From DATFLS01 sp964413425 (GTDB taxonomy: Bacteria > Fidelibacterota > JAANXI01): 57,693 nucleotides of DNA. The translations under genes were made by a program, and so were the position numbers. This document shows positions 8,690 through 18,731 of this stretch, piece by piece. The stretch covers positions 1 through 57,693 of the forward strand of contig CAYPST010000016.1 in NCBI GenBank assembly GCA_964413425.1, written 5' to 3'. Numbering within the stretch: the stretch's first letter is position 1; each line of letters starts with the position of its first letter. The notes under the pieces are model-generated. The model had not been told where the DNA came from, made no database searches, and saw nothing but the letters and a program-made list of their open reading frames with translations.

Positions 8690-9307
8690 TTATGGAGTTT
8701 CGGGTTTCTCTCTCAACCTTTTCGACTCCAGTTTTTCCCGTTCAAGTGACTCTCTGGCAAACGCCGGCCCGTTCACATATCCCATTATCGTCAGTTCCGT
8801 TCGAATACTTTCCAGTATATCAGAGTAATCTGCCATCTCTGGTCGACCCGCCTGTATGGCACTCAGGTATAGATGAGTCGCTATCGTTGTTTCATAGGAT
8901 ACAGGCTCTGCCAGGAGCTCATTCTCGTTCTTGTTCTCGCTCTCCACCATGCCTCTCCATTCCTGATGCTCTTTGGTGTCGATGATAAAAATATTTCTCA
9001 CTCCCCGATCCAGTGTGGATATTCTGAAATACCCCTGCTCCCCAGTGGAAGCGGTTTTCTGTGATATCACCTCCAGGGAACCGTCACTTCGAAGCCGGGC
9101 AAGCAGAATTTTGGCGTCTGACACAGGTTGCAGCTTTTCCGAAGAACCGTTCTCCTGTCCGGCGAGTACCCGGCCGTGAACGACAAGTTGATCCGTGTGA
9201 AGTATTGATCCATTGGTACAGCTGCAAATTTTACCTAGCAGGAGAAACAAAAGGGGAAATAAAATCCATGTAATCAGGGAGTTATAAGACGTCGGTAATC
9301 GATCCAT
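8690..9307 (-). CDS. Exported protein with carboxypeptidase-regulatory-like beta domain
   Basis: 205 aa, no firm family. The N-terminus has a long hydrophobic run (LITWILFPLLFLLLGKICSC), which could be a lipoprotein signal with Cys near residue 30 or a membrane anchor. The stretch from VVHGRVLAGQENG to GYFRISTLDRGVRNIFIIDT reads like a small beta-sandwich of the carboxypeptidase-regulatory-like type (sugar- or protein-binding domains with a G-Y-F-R/S strand). The rest is helical and acidic, ending in a Lys/Arg/Glu-rich tail. It shares strand and neighbourhood with the small membrane protein downstream. Function unknown. Confidence 0.55.
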   Translation of the reverse strand: MDRLPTSYNSLITWILFPLLFLLLGKICSCTNGSILHTDQLVVHGRVLAGQENGSSEKLQPVSDAKILLARLRSDGSLEVISQKTASTGEQGYFRISTLDRGVRNIFIIDTKEHQEWRGMVESENKNENELLAEPVSYETTIATHLYLSAIQAGRPEMADYSDILESIRTELTIMGYVNGPAFARESLEREKLESKRLREKPETP

Positions 9308-9921
9308 AGCCTTCGCTCTGCGGGTTTTCTCATTCTCTGCTTCATCTGATATTTGGCTTTCTTATGTTGTTTCAATAATTGTTCCAGTGCACTTCAAAGG
9401 GTACAGCCATGGGTATGAGCGGATTTTGATTGGGAAAGTCCCCTGCAGTTGAAGGATTCTGACGGGTGTGGCCTGTATCACATATAATATGACTGGTATG
9501 TCTGACTTTTCACTGTGCGCTGCCTACGTGTTGCTTTTCACACCCGAATGTGTTCTGCAGGACACAACAATATTGCGGCAACTGTGTGGGACAAATGATT
9601 TTACCGATTTAAATCATGAAATAGTAACTTATATTTAATATGTAACCTGAATGATTCATCAACCGGAGAAAGATAGCACACGGATCAGCGCGGAAAAAAG
9701 ATGAACACCGATCCAGAAATAGTAAAGCGAGCGAAGAGCAACAAGGCCACCATACGCACGCCACACCGCATACAAAGCGGAACATTTGTGGTCATCCCCG
9801 ACGACTCGGGGCATGCCAGTTTTTCCTGTGTACGTCTGTCCCGGAGGAATCCCGTCGGGATCTGCTGTTTTTTATGACGTATTCAAGGTAATTAAATCCA
9901 GAGGAGTTCCCTGATAAATTC
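9308..9921. other. Divergent intergenic region upstream of the signalling operon
   Basis: About 610 bp without a gene. It must hold the promoter for the plus-strand operon starting at 9922, but no convincing -35/-10 or sigma-54 (GG-N10-GC) site was found by eye. Bases 9670-9705 (ACACGGATCAGCGCGGAAAA) and 9845-9868 (GGAATCCCGTCGGGATCTG) are relics of dispersed repeats. Confidence 0.4.
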
Positions 9922-12579
9922 ATGAGCTCTTGTAAGATCGATTCTATTCTCTCTCAACCGGACGATCCCGGACTGAAATTGCGACTGCTCCTGGTTGTCA
10001 TAATTGGTGTGACACTTCTAATATCGGGATGTGCGGCGATTACTGATCTTTTGGAGCGCGTGACTTCACGGGAAGAAGCAGAACGGATTGAATTGGTGCA
10101 CCAGAAAGAAGATGCGCTCCTGGCGGAAACGAATAAACTGCTCGAACTCTCTCCCGAAGATGAACCGGAATTATATCGCCGTCAGCGCAAGCAGTTTGAA
10201 GCTGCTCTGCAAGAATATTTACAGGCGGCCCAGGTTTCGGACGACCAGTTGGTCTTGCTGAATCATAGCGACAGGATTATTATTCTGCCCATCCAGATTG
10301 TGAACCGGGGAGTCGGAGAGTCGATCATACAATATGCGGATTCTCCCATCAGACTTCGCCAGCAAATTGGTCCGACATTTCAGGGTGAAGTACTGGATTT
10401 CATACAATTGCCGGACACCGCCCGGCAGGAACTCCGGCTGGCTGTGTTATTCCCGGATTCGCTGGTCTTTCTCTCCCAGCCGGGTATTGATTCCTTTCGA
10501 ACAAGCACCTATCGATTTCCGCGAAGTGATTTCTCTATTATCCGGTCCCGGGTAAAACGGGGGGTCCTGGGGCTCAAACCTGTCGGGCAATCCGATCACC
10601 TTGCGGCAGTTACCACTTCATTGACCAGCCCCATTATTTTCAATGTGAGCGGGCCGAGGCTTACCAGAGTTCCTCCATCCCCCACAGGAAATGACATTAC
10701 CTATCCCGGCAACTGGATTTCCGTGGTTGGCCAGGGATTGTTCCGGGATCCCTCCCAGAATGTGCGGGCATTTTTCGGAATCAGGGATGTCCCCGGGAGT
10801 CCTCATTATATTCTCCTCAATGATACGGGAATCCCGCACTTGTTAACAGAACAGGCGAATGAACTCGTGTGGAGCGGTGAACATGCATTAGGTACCCGGG
10901 TATTCCCGCTTTCACAGAATCGTGTGGCTGTCACCACGGATTCTTCCCACACGTTTTTTACACTGCGGTATGCACAGGATTCTCTCGAGCTGCTGGGACA
11001 ATCCTCTGAATTCGCACATCCTATCAGTGCAATCAGGCAGCTTTCCCTGGGGCAGAGTAAAGGAATCGGTATCAGTATCTGTGATTCCGGTACTACGCCA
11101 CCTGCCCGCAGCCGGATTGAATTCCACCCCATGGAAGATGTCCGGTGGACATCAGTGAATCGCTATCCCCGGCTCCGGCTTCCCGGATATCAGTTTCGAT
11201 TCACAGTACTGGAACAGCAGAGTTCCCCACCGGATACGCTTCTCCCTCTCTTCGAGACCTCCATGCACTCCAATATATTCCCGACGCTGGTGTCTTCTGT
11301 CGGCACCGGAACACCACAATCACCTGCTCTGACAGCGATCTCCCCATCACACAACTATCAGGTCTGGACGGTCCGGCTGCGCCGCGATCTCCGATTGCCG
11401 AATGGTGAAAGAATGACTGCCCAGAATGTCGTACACAGCTGGCTCACAACCTTTCAATCCTACGGTGGCGATTCGAAGTATTCCTGGCTCTGGCAGGATA
11501 TCACAGGCATGCCATCCTTCCTGCAGGGAACGGGTGCCTCGCCTGAAGGTCTCCGGCTGGTCAACGATTTTACTATTCAGATAGTTCTCGATACTCCGCG
11601 TCCCCAATTCAGGGAGCACCTTGCCCATCCCTGTTTCCGAATCTATACATCTTTACCGGAGTATGAGTATCCGGTCGGCTTCGGGCCCTTCTATGTCACC
11701 GATATGCAGGCAACCGATGGACGCTGGTCCATCACCTGCCAGCGGAACCGGTATTATTACCGGGGAATGCCGCCATTGGAACGACTAATGGTGCAAACTC
11801 AACGGCAGTATCTTCCCGATTCGCTGGCAGAGAGGCGCTATGCCGGTGCCGTCATTCACCGCAAGCAGGATGTGCAGTATTTCCGGCAAATGCCGGAATA
11901 TAGCGTTCAAGGGGTTCCGAAAGGCCAAGTGAAGTTTCTGGTGCTGAACACACAGAAAACTCCGCTCGCAGATCCCGCGATCCGCTCGCAGATTCTTGGA
12001 TCGCTGAATAGAACGGTGACAGCGAATATAGTGGATGCGGCGGTCTGCAGCCCCCGTACAGGACTCTTCGGCCTGGAAACGCACCCCACAACCGACCCAA
12101 TGGATTCCATCGATGTCTCCGGCATCCGTCCCATCGATATCGCGTATCCTGCCTCCGATCAGGTGACGCGCCAAATTGGGGAGCGTCTGGCTGCACGACT
12201 CACCCAGATTGGCATACCCTATCGGATACCGAGGGCAGTTCCGGACGAGGAATTTGGCAGGTTGCGGACATCAAACACCTACGACATCCTGGTGGATTCA
12301 TATCTCCCTGAATATCATGATGAGAACTATAATGTAATGCAGTTATTGCAGCGGGGATATCCGATTCCGTCTTCCATCGATGAAACACAGACGGGGACGC
12401 TCCTCAATGGCGATTCAGCGGACGCTCGTTCGCTGAAAAGTATCGTGGCAGACGCCGGAATATTTTTCCCGATCCTCACGGCAAAGTCCTATTATGTAAT
12501 CCCGCAACAACTGGAGGATGTCTCTGTGCAAAATAGTGGTTGTCTGGATGTTTCCGGAGCCTGGTTTCCACGAAAGTAA
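9922..12579 (+). CDS. Large lipoprotein with C-terminal family-5 solute-binding domain
   Basis: 885 aa. Lipobox LISGC lies at about residue 37 after a hydrophobic core. Residues about 45-100 are charged and helical. Residues about 100-450 are rich in short beta strands (VLLNHSDRIIILPIQIV...), perhaps a propeller. From about residue 455 the sequence matches the oligopeptide-binding family 5 pattern: VWTVRLRRDLRLPNGERMTAQNVVHSW, then VGFGPFYVTDMQ, and a late DPAIRSQILGSLNRTV block. No ABC permease or ATPase gene is next to it. Instead a sensor kinase starts 59 bp downstream and a response regulator after that, so a sensing rather than transport role is plausible. The best ribosome-binding text (AGGAG at about 9901) is 16 bases from the ATG, so the start is moderately sure. 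Confidence 0.7.
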   Translation: MSSCKIDSILSQPDDPGLKLRLLLVVIIGVTLLISGCAAITDLLERVTSREEAERIELVHQKEDALLAETNKLLELSPEDEPELYRRQRKQFEAALQEYLQAAQVSDDQLVLLNHSDRIIILPIQIVNRGVGESIIQYADSPIRLRQQIGPTFQGEVLDFIQLPDTARQELRLAVLFPDSLVFLSQPGIDSFRTSTYRFPRSDFSIIRSRVKRGVLGLKPVGQSDHLAAVTTSLTSPIIFNVSGPRLTRVPPSPTGNDITYPGNWISVVGQGLFRDPSQNVRAFFGIRDVPGSPHYILLNDTGIPHLLTEQANELVWSGEHALGTRVFPLSQNRVAVTTDSSHTFFTLRYAQDSLELLGQSSEFAHPISAIRQLSLGQSKGIGISICDSGTTPPARSRIEFHPMEDVRWTSVNRYPRLRLPGYQFRFTVLEQQSSPPDTLLPLFETSMHSNIFPTLVSSVGTGTPQSPALTAISPSHNYQVWTVRLRRDLRLPNGERMTAQNVVHSWLTTFQSYGGDSKYSWLWQDITGMPSFLQGTGASPEGLRLVNDFTIQIVLDTPRPQFREHLAHPCFRIYTSLPEYEYPVGFGPFYVTDMQATDGRWSITCQRNRYYYRGMPPLERLMVQTQRQYLPDSLAERRYAGAVIHRKQDVQYFRQMPEYSVQGVPKGQVKFLVLNTQKTPLADPAIRSQILGSLNRTVTANIVDAAVCSPRTGLFGLETHPTTDPMDSIDVSGIRPIDIAYPASDQVTRQIGERLAARLTQIGIPYRIPRAVPDEEFGRLRTSNTYDILVDSYLPEYHDENYNVMQLLQRGYPIPSSIDETQTGTLLNGDSADARSLKSIVADAGIFFPILTAKSYYVIPQQLEDVSVQNSGCLDVSGAWFPRK

Positions 12580-12638
12580 TACAGGATTAATTTATATCCT
12601 TTCATGAATCAGATAATTCATGAACGACGAGATCTGTT

Positions 12639-14405
12639 ATGAGAAAACAAATCCAGATATCATTATCCGTGAAATTTGCGGCGACGTTTGCAGCGCTGTT
12701 TTTTGTGGCAATGCTCATTGTGGCCTATACTGTCCATAAAACGGTGAGCAATCAACTCACCGCTCAATACAATCGGAACGTCACCGCCACGGTCGCCTCC
12801 ATCCAGGCGGAAATACACAGCAGACAGATTACGATGCGCAATCAGCTTTCCGCACTGGCCGACAAATTAAGTGAGGACACCTACTTTCGCCTCCAGGTTG
12901 TCGCCTACGGAAATCGAGAAAATCCATCTGTGATTAATTATGCCCAGAACTACATGTCCACCATGGGATTGCAGGCGTTGGAAGTGCTCGATCACACCGG
13001 AACCGCGCTCAGTGTCGGCCAATATAAAGCCGCCTTCGGAACCTCGCGGAAGGGCCTGTTGACTGTTCTCCGAACCTCTACCCATTATTCCATTATCGGA
13101 CCGTTCCACACCCCGACCGGTTCCCTTCCCTGTCTTGTGGCATTGGACTCTGTCATGATCGGCGGAGAACACTACTATCTCCTCGGCGGTGTGGAAATAT
13201 CTTCCGCATTGCTGAAAGACTTCCTCTCGAATCCGGATGAAATCCTCCTGGCGGAGTTTGCCCGGAAAATCATTAGTTCTACCCCGCACCCCGTCCGGCC
13301 GGAATTACTGCAGCTGGCTTATACCGATAATCAGAATGGCAGACCTGCCTCTCGCCTGCAGCCGAAATATTCCATGGGAAAGATTCCTCTCCAATACTTC
13401 ACGGGAGATACTCTCCGGAGTGCCGGGGTATATTTGTTTCATCCCACTTCGGATCTGGTACAACTGGTGCGGGGTTTGAACCTGAAAATCTTTACCATCA
13501 CAGGTATTGTAATTCTTCTGGCAATTCTGACTTCCATCTGGCAGACAAATACAGTTATCACCCCTCTCAAACGGCTGGTTGAGATAGCCCGGAATTTTTC
13601 ATTTTCAACGCTGGATACTACTTTCGATGTTCGCAGCAATGATGAAGTGGGGGTATTAAATGATGCCCTGCAGGGGATGGTGAATCGTCTGCGATCAAAT
13701 CACCTGAAACTGGCAAAAGCCGAACAGAAGGCCGCACTGGCTGAGATCTCCAGACAGGTGAACCACGATATTAAAAACGGGATTATCCCCATACGCAATG
13801 TGATGCAGCATTGGGAAGAAGTGGAACGGGATGAGCCCGGGAATCTTTCCACAGTGTTCTCAGACCGGAAATCCACTATTAAGGAAAGCATCGACTACTT
13901 AAAAACCCTGACCGAGCACTATTCGAAATTACAGCCTGACTTGCAGGTCCGGCAGGTACATGTTCCGCAACTTGTAGAGAAACTCTATGGCCATTATCAA
14001 AATTTACCCGGTCAGGACATCTCCTTTCAAATCAATCAGGAGGAAAATACGCTGATGGTACTTGCAGATGAAGTCCAGTTACGCCGGGCGTTTGAAAATA
14101 TCATTCGCAATGCGTTTGATGCAACCCCGGAGGGAGGTACTGTCACTCTTTCCTGTCACCGTCAGGATGATGAAGTGCTCTTTCAATGCTCTGACACCGG
14201 AAATGGCATCCCGGAATCCATCCGGGAACAATTGTTTACCAAACCTGTTACCACGAAACCGGAAGGCAGCGGCATCGGACTCACGAATACCAGGCGCATA
14301 ATCGAGGATTTTAACGGGCGTATCGTCATCGATAGTATGGAAGAAAAAGGAACGACTGTAACAATAAGGCTTCCACTGGCAGAGACATATGAAACCAGAA
14401 TGTAA
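12639..14405 (+). CDS. Membrane sensor histidine kinase, NtrY/NtrB-like
   Basis: 588 aa. Membrane helices at about 9-30 and 282-300 flank a periplasmic domain of about 250 residues that looks cache-like. A HAMP segment follows (PLKRLVEIARNFS, NDEVGVLNDALQGM; about 308-350). The phosphoacceptor box is ISRQVNHDIKNGIIPIRN with His376. The ATPase domain shows the N box (ENIIRNAFDA), G1 (CSDTGNGIPE), F box (LFTKPVTTKPEGSG) and G2 (GIGLTNTRRI). It should autophosphorylate and pass phosphate to the regulator encoded 19 bases downstream. The H-box style (HDIKN) is that of NtrY-like kinases that pair with NtrC-family regulators. The lipoprotein upstream could present ligand to the periplasmic domain; that link is inference from gene order. 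Confidence 0.9.
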   Translation: MRKQIQISLSVKFAATFAALFFVAMLIVAYTVHKTVSNQLTAQYNRNVTATVASIQAEIHSRQITMRNQLSALADKLSEDTYFRLQVVAYGNRENPSVINYAQNYMSTMGLQALEVLDHTGTALSVGQYKAAFGTSRKGLLTVLRTSTHYSIIGPFHTPTGSLPCLVALDSVMIGGEHYYLLGGVEISSALLKDFLSNPDEILLAEFARKIISSTPHPVRPELLQLAYTDNQNGRPASRLQPKYSMGKIPLQYFTGDTLRSAGVYLFHPTSDLVQLVRGLNLKIFTITGIVILLAILTSIWQTNTVITPLKRLVEIARNFSFSTLDTTFDVRSNDEVGVLNDALQGMVNRLRSNHLKLAKAEQKAALAEISRQVNHDIKNGIIPIRNVMQHWEEVERDEPGNLSTVFSDRKSTIKESIDYLKTLTEHYSKLQPDLQVRQVHVPQLVEKLYGHYQNLPGQDISFQINQEENTLMVLADEVQLRRAFENIIRNAFDATPEGGTVTLSCHRQDDEVLFQCSDTGNGIPESIREQLFTKPVTTKPEGSGIGLTNTRRIIEDFNGRIVIDSMEEKGTTVTIRLPLAETYETRM

Positions 14406-14423
14406 CAACGGATACGAGTCACT

Positions 14424-15797
14424 ATGAGTACTGTACTGGTTGTGGATGATATCAAGGGTGTTCGTGAACAATATGCCTATGACATCAACCGGAAGACCGA
14501 ACACGAGGTGGTCACGGCAGCTCATGGGCAGGAAGCGCTGGACCTTTTGACCAGTGAAGCGATTGATCTGGTTGTACTGGACCTGGAGATGCCGGTGATG
14601 GACGGATTGGAAATGCTGGAACAGATGGAATCGAAGCAGATGGATGATATCTCAGTTATTGTCTACACCGCGCAGGGGAATTTCCAGAAGTGTGTTCGGG
14701 CCGTAAAACTTGGGGCCTATAATTTCTTTGATAAAAATGAAGTGAATCTGGATCAGCTGATCCGGATTATCGAGAATGCCCTGGAGCAGCGCCGATTAAT
14801 GCAGGAAAACCGGCAGCTGCGCCGCCTGTCCGGGCGGGACTCTTCTCTCATCGGAGAAAGTCAGCACACAAAGGCATTACGCGATCAGATATTGAAAATG
14901 GCCAGGGTGCCCAGTAATGTCGTTATCCTTGGAGAGAGCGGAACCGGGAAAGAGGTGGTTGCCAGAGAGATCCACCGGTTCAGCCACAGAGCCGACAAGC
15001 CATTCATTGCGGTGAACTGTGCGGCCTTGCCGGAACATCTGGTGGAAAGCGAACTGTTTGGCTTTGAAAAAGGAGCCTTTTCCGGGGCGATACGGACCAC
15101 CAAAGGAAAATTTGAAGCGGCAAATGGCGGGATCCTCTTATTGGATGAAATAGGTGATATGCCCCTGTCTGTCCAGGCAAAACTGCTTCGGGTTTTACAG
15201 GAGGATGAGGTGAATCGATTGGGATCCGGTGGCCGGTCTATCCCTCTTGATGTGCGGGTACTGGCTGCCTCCAATCGCCCGCTGGAACAGGAGATGGAAG
15301 CGGGGAAGTTTCGAGACGACCTGTACTATCGGATCTGCACCCATGTTATTCGCCTTCCCCCGCTCCGGGAACGACCGGACGACGTGGCACCACTGGCTAT
15401 CCATTTCATCGAACGAACCTGCGAGAAATTCGGTATCGCAACCAAAACACTCCATCCCGAAACACTGACCATCTTAAAATCTTACTCCTGGGAGAAAAAC
15501 AACGTTCGTGAGCTGGAAAACATCGTTGAACGGATGATCATCCAGGCAGAAGGTGATACCATTCTGCCGGAACAGGTCCCGGCGGATATCCGGAACCCTC
15601 GTACCCGGATATCTTCGACTGCCGAGAAATCCTACCAGGAACTGAAATATGAAGCAGAGAGACAAATTCTTCTTCAGGCGCTGGAAGAAAATGACTGGCA
15701 TATCACCAACACTGCCAAAGCCCTCGATATTTCGAACCATTCCAATTTGCTCAAAATGATGCGGCGATTGGAAATCCAGCGTCCGGAAGACCAATAG
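14424..15797 (+). CDS. NtrC-family sigma-54-dependent response regulator
   Basis: 457 aa with receiver, AAA+ and DNA-binding domains. The phosphoacceptor is Asp53 (VVLDLEMPVMDG), with the acidic pair in VVDD near the start. Walker A is GESGTGKE at 170-177 and Walker B LLLDEIGD at 238-245, followed by an arginine-finger region. The sigma-54 contact loop reads GAFSGA at 217-222, with Ser for the usual Thr of GAFTGA. The C-terminus carries a Fis-type helix-turn-helix (NTAKALDISNHSNLLKMM). It is expected to act with sigma-54 RNA polymerase on distant promoters after phosphorylation by the kinase just upstream. Targets are not visible in the window. The Thr-to-Ser change is conservative, so activity is still likely. 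Confidence 0.93.
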   Translation: MSTVLVVDDIKGVREQYAYDINRKTEHEVVTAAHGQEALDLLTSEAIDLVVLDLEMPVMDGLEMLEQMESKQMDDISVIVYTAQGNFQKCVRAVKLGAYNFFDKNEVNLDQLIRIIENALEQRRLMQENRQLRRLSGRDSSLIGESQHTKALRDQILKMARVPSNVVILGESGTGKEVVAREIHRFSHRADKPFIAVNCAALPEHLVESELFGFEKGAFSGAIRTTKGKFEAANGGILLLDEIGDMPLSVQAKLLRVLQEDEVNRLGSGGRSIPLDVRVLAASNRPLEQEMEAGKFRDDLYYRICTHVIRLPPLRERPDDVAPLAIHFIERTCEKFGIATKTLHPETLTILKSYSWEKNNVRELENIVERMIIQAEGDTILPEQVPADIRNPRTRISSTAEKSYQELKYEAERQILLQALEENDWHITNTAKALDISNHSNLLKMMRRLEIQRPEDQ

Positions 15798-16188
15798 ATA
15801 ACCTGCACCCATGTATAATGACCATTCAGGTCCGGCATATCTGAACAGAACGAAAAAACGTCCTTGACTTTGGCGGTTTTTCAAGCAAACTTTACAACAA
15901 GAGAATGATGATTACCTAAGGAATGATTTTCACATTCCGCAGACAGAAGAATGAATTTTACGCATCTGATTTCTCAATTCTCCTGACGGGCCGGCGCTCT
16001 GATTACACAACAGTATCCAGGGAACCGGGTTGGCGTGGCCGGAACTTCCAAGTTCCTACACACCTGGTAGTGGTTAGTTGGTGTATCCCGGGAAGCAGTA
16101 TGGTATTCTGGCGACAGGCAATGCAACGCAACAACAGTAAGAAGTCATGAGTTGAACAAACCATTTACTTATAAAAGAGGAGGGAAGG
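15798..16188. other. Spacer between regulator and RsbRD-N-like gene
   Basis: No gene seen. It should carry the promoter of the gene at 16189; a TTGACT at about 15863 has no good -10 partner at the right distance. A GG..GC pair near 16110 is 11 instead of 10 bases apart and so fails the sigma-54 rule. Confidence 0.35.
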
Positions 16189-16719
16189 ATGTTATCAGAC
16201 AAGCTCATCTGGCTGGTGGAACGGCAGGCGGATCATCTTGGAAAACGCTGGGCACGCATGCTCAGGGAGCATCCGGCAACTGCATCTTACCACAATTTCA
16301 ACGATGAATACCTGGAACGGAGCATCCGGGAAGTATATAGAAATCTGAGTGATTATATTGAAGACGCCCACAGCGCAGAACAGCTGGCACGCCTGTTCAT
16401 GGATATTGGTGTTCGACGGAAAACACAGGGAGTACCGCTGCACGAATTGGTTTTTGCCATTATCCTCGCTCGGCGTAATATCTGGAATTTTATTATGGAA
16501 GAAGAGACATTCTCTTCCGCGTTTAAGTTCCATCAAGTCAATGAATTCTGGCAGCGCATTATGATCTTCTTTGATAAGAATATCTACTTCGTCGTTCATG
16601 GCTATACCAAAGAACCAGAGGAAACGAAAACCACTCCGGACGTGATTTCAAAATATATTAACGCATTCACTCTGGGGAGCCTGCCGGAAGTCAACAAGCG
16701 AAATTTTTCTGAACAGTGA
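16189..16719 (+). CDS. RsbRD N-terminal-domain-like protein
   Basis: 176 aa, all helical, with the pattern of the RsbRD N-terminal (globin-like) domain: LVERQADHLGKRWARMLREHP, YLERSIREVYRNLSDYIED, IGVRRKTQGVPLHELVFAIILARRNIW. In the family this domain precedes a STAS domain in stressosome proteins or occurs alone as a sensory module; here no STAS domain follows. The start is firm because a strong AGAGGAGG site sits 5-10 bases upstream. It ends 2 bp before the convergent ASPIC/UnbV gene. Function in this organism is unknown; involvement in a signal-sensing chain with the upstream two-component genes is a guess from position. Confidence 0.7.
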   Translation: MLSDKLIWLVERQADHLGKRWARMLREHPATASYHNFNDEYLERSIREVYRNLSDYIEDAHSAEQLARLFMDIGVRRKTQGVPLHELVFAIILARRNIWNFIMEEETFSSAFKFHQVNEFWQRIMIFFDKNIYFVVHGYTKEPEETKTTPDVISKYINAFTLGSLPEVNKRNFSEQ

Positions 16720-16721
16720 AT

Positions 16722-18395
16722 CTATTCGAATCGTAATCCTGCACCCTGGTGAATGGTGATATATTGATCGGCAGGGATCTCCCGATATTCATCGCAGGAG
16801 CCATCTGGCCAATGAATGATTAGCGTATCGATATTTCTGTATTTTCCGAGCCCAAAGTGTATCCGGGGATCATGTGATGACAGATAACTGGTCGCCCATT
16901 GATTTATTCGCAGCTGTGTGCGATTTCCGGTGTGTATCTCGACCTTCGCACCAAGCGCGGAAACCGGACCATGCTTTCCGCATAACGTGATGCCAAGCCA
17001 GTGGTTCCTGTGCCCCCCGTCATTCCGCAGCAAAACGGCAGTGGCTTTGAGATCCACATGGGAGACAATAATATCCAGGTCGCCGTCATTGTCAAAGTCC
17101 AGCACAGCCGCCCCGCGTCCGGAACGCACGGTATTAAAATAGTCCGAATAATTCGGACCGTTGTCGGCAAAATATCCCTTTCCATTATTTTCCAGGAGGA
17201 GGGGTCTGGTTAAGATGAGTTCCTCGGCAATTCCGTTAGCTGAAAAGATATCCAGGTCGCCGTCATTATCAAAATCAAACAGCGCCGCAGCCCAGGCACC
17301 CTTTCCGTTAAAAGCGCCGGCCACCCCGCTCCGTACGGTGATGTCTTCAAAAATGCCGTTTCCCAGATTCCGATATAATGCCCCGTAGCGCAAATCGGCC
17401 ACCAGTATATCGATATATCCGTCACCATCCACATCACCGATCGTTCCGTGCATGGAACCGGTCGGGATCCCCTGATCGTTCACAGCGACTCCGCTGGCTT
17501 CGCCAACTTCCGTGAAATGTCCCCCGCCGTCATTCCGGAACAAAAAATTCTTCTGATGATCATTCGCCTGAAACAGATCCAGGTCTCCATCCCCATCATA
17601 ATCGAAGACGGTTAATCCCATACATTTGGAATCGGGATAATAGAGCCCGGCTTCCCTGGTCACTTCTGTGAAGGTGCCATCCTCATTCTGCCGGTAGAGC
17701 AGCGAAGCCTGTCCCGCATACTCCGACGGATGCGGCATGATATCAGGTGTGGTAGGGGAGACATACTCCGGATCAAAGGCCAGAAAGTTCCCTACCATGC
17801 AATCGATCCGGCCATTCCTGTTATAATCCCAGAAGGCAACACCCACACTCCATTTGGTATAGCCATTCAACTTCTCAGGACCCCGCAAGCCGAGCGAATC
17901 CGTCACGTCCGTGAATGTGCCGTCTCCATTATTCCTGTAGAACACGTTAGGACCATAGTTCAGCAGAAAGATATCAGTGTATCCGTCGTTATCAATATCC
18001 ACTGCTCCGGCTGCCATACTCCAGTGCGTATCCGCCAGTCCTGTCTCCCCGGCGACCTCTGTAAAGTTCCCGTTCCCATTATTGCGATAGAGACAGTTCG
18101 GAGTATCCGCAAATATCTCGCCGTGCGGGTCGCTCACGCCGGGAAGATAGGTCCCGTTGAGCATATAGATGTCCATATAACCATCATTATTGTAATCGAA
18201 GACAGTAATACCGGACCCGCTGCTCTCCAGGATATTTTCGTACGTGGTATCTCCGAAGGTATACCGAAAGTCTATCCCTGCTTGATCAGTGACATCGGTA
18301 AATGTGATGTCAGGAGGTAATCCGTAAGCAACCTGGCAAAAACCAACCACGAGACACGCACAACTCTCCAGGATCCTCCTGCCCATGAAAATCAT
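16722..18395 (-). CDS. Secreted FG-GAP/VCBS repeat protein with ASPIC/UnbV domain
   Basis: 557 aa, CRTAC1-like family. After a signal-like N-terminus (RRILESCACLVVGFCQVAYG) come about seven propeller repeats, each with a calcium-binding loop of the type DYNNDGYMDIY, DIDNDGYTDIF, DYDGDGDLDLF or DFDNDGDLDIF and a GNGNFTEV/GDGTFTDV strand. The last 90 residues are the ASPIC/UnbV domain (HWLGITLCGKHGPVSALGAKVEI, LRINQWATSYLSSHDPRIHFGLG, LIIHWPDGS). Such proteins are exported adhesion or binding proteins. The start could be the ATG at 18395 or the one three codons later; no clear ribosome site decides. It stands convergent to the RsbRD-N-like gene. Confidence 0.88.
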   Translation of the reverse strand: MIFMGRRILESCACLVVGFCQVAYGLPPDITFTDVTDQAGIDFRYTFGDTTYENILESSGSGITVFDYNNDGYMDIYMLNGTYLPGVSDPHGEIFADTPNCLYRNNGNGNFTEVAGETGLADTHWSMAAGAVDIDNDGYTDIFLLNYGPNVFYRNNGDGTFTDVTDSLGLRGPEKLNGYTKWSVGVAFWDYNRNGRIDCMVGNFLAFDPEYVSPTTPDIMPHPSEYAGQASLLYRQNEDGTFTEVTREAGLYYPDSKCMGLTVFDYDGDGDLDLFQANDHQKNFLFRNDGGGHFTEVGEASGVAVNDQGIPTGSMHGTIGDVDGDGYIDILVADLRYGALYRNLGNGIFEDITVRSGVAGAFNGKGAWAAALFDFDNDGDLDIFSANGIAEELILTRPLLLENNGKGYFADNGPNYSDYFNTVRSGRGAAVLDFDNDGDLDIIVSHVDLKATAVLLRNDGGHRNHWLGITLCGKHGPVSALGAKVEIHTGNRTQLRINQWATSYLSSHDPRIHFGLGKYRNIDTLIIHWPDGSCDEYREIPADQYITIHQGAGLRFE

Positions 18396-18731
18396 TTCTG
18401 CTTGTCAAGATCTCCCTGCATGAATCACCAGAAAACACAGGGATGAATACATAATCCGAGAGAGCAACGTTTCTTTTCGGAGTGAAGACATCCTGTACTC
18501 CCTTGAGAGTGTGTAAAAAACGTTATCATATTGTACAAACCTGAATATCCGGTTTCACACTCTCAGTGTCATTCAGTGTGTTTCCGTGTTATTTCCGGAT
18601 TATTCCTTTGCAGCCTTTGAGCCAACGGCTCTTCTATGGGTGTTTTCTGAACAGATTCAATTTCTTTGCGTTCTTCGCGGCCCTTGCGTGTTCTTTGCGT
18701 TTGCTGAATAAACACCCGCTCTCGGATCCGT
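18396..18731. other. Spacer with CGCAAAGAACGC-type repeat relic
   Basis: No gene. Bases 18571-18600 and 18655-18715 hold dispersed-repeat text. Read on the minus strand it contains GCAAACGCAAAGAACACGC and CGAAGAACGCAAAGAAATTG, and on the plus strand GTGTGTTTCCGTGTTATTTC. Confidence 0.5.

Noticed and set aside
16090..16130. Possible sigma-54 promoter upstream of the RsbRD-N-like gene
   Set aside because: The GG and GC pairs are 11 rather than 10 bases apart, and flanking bases do not fit.
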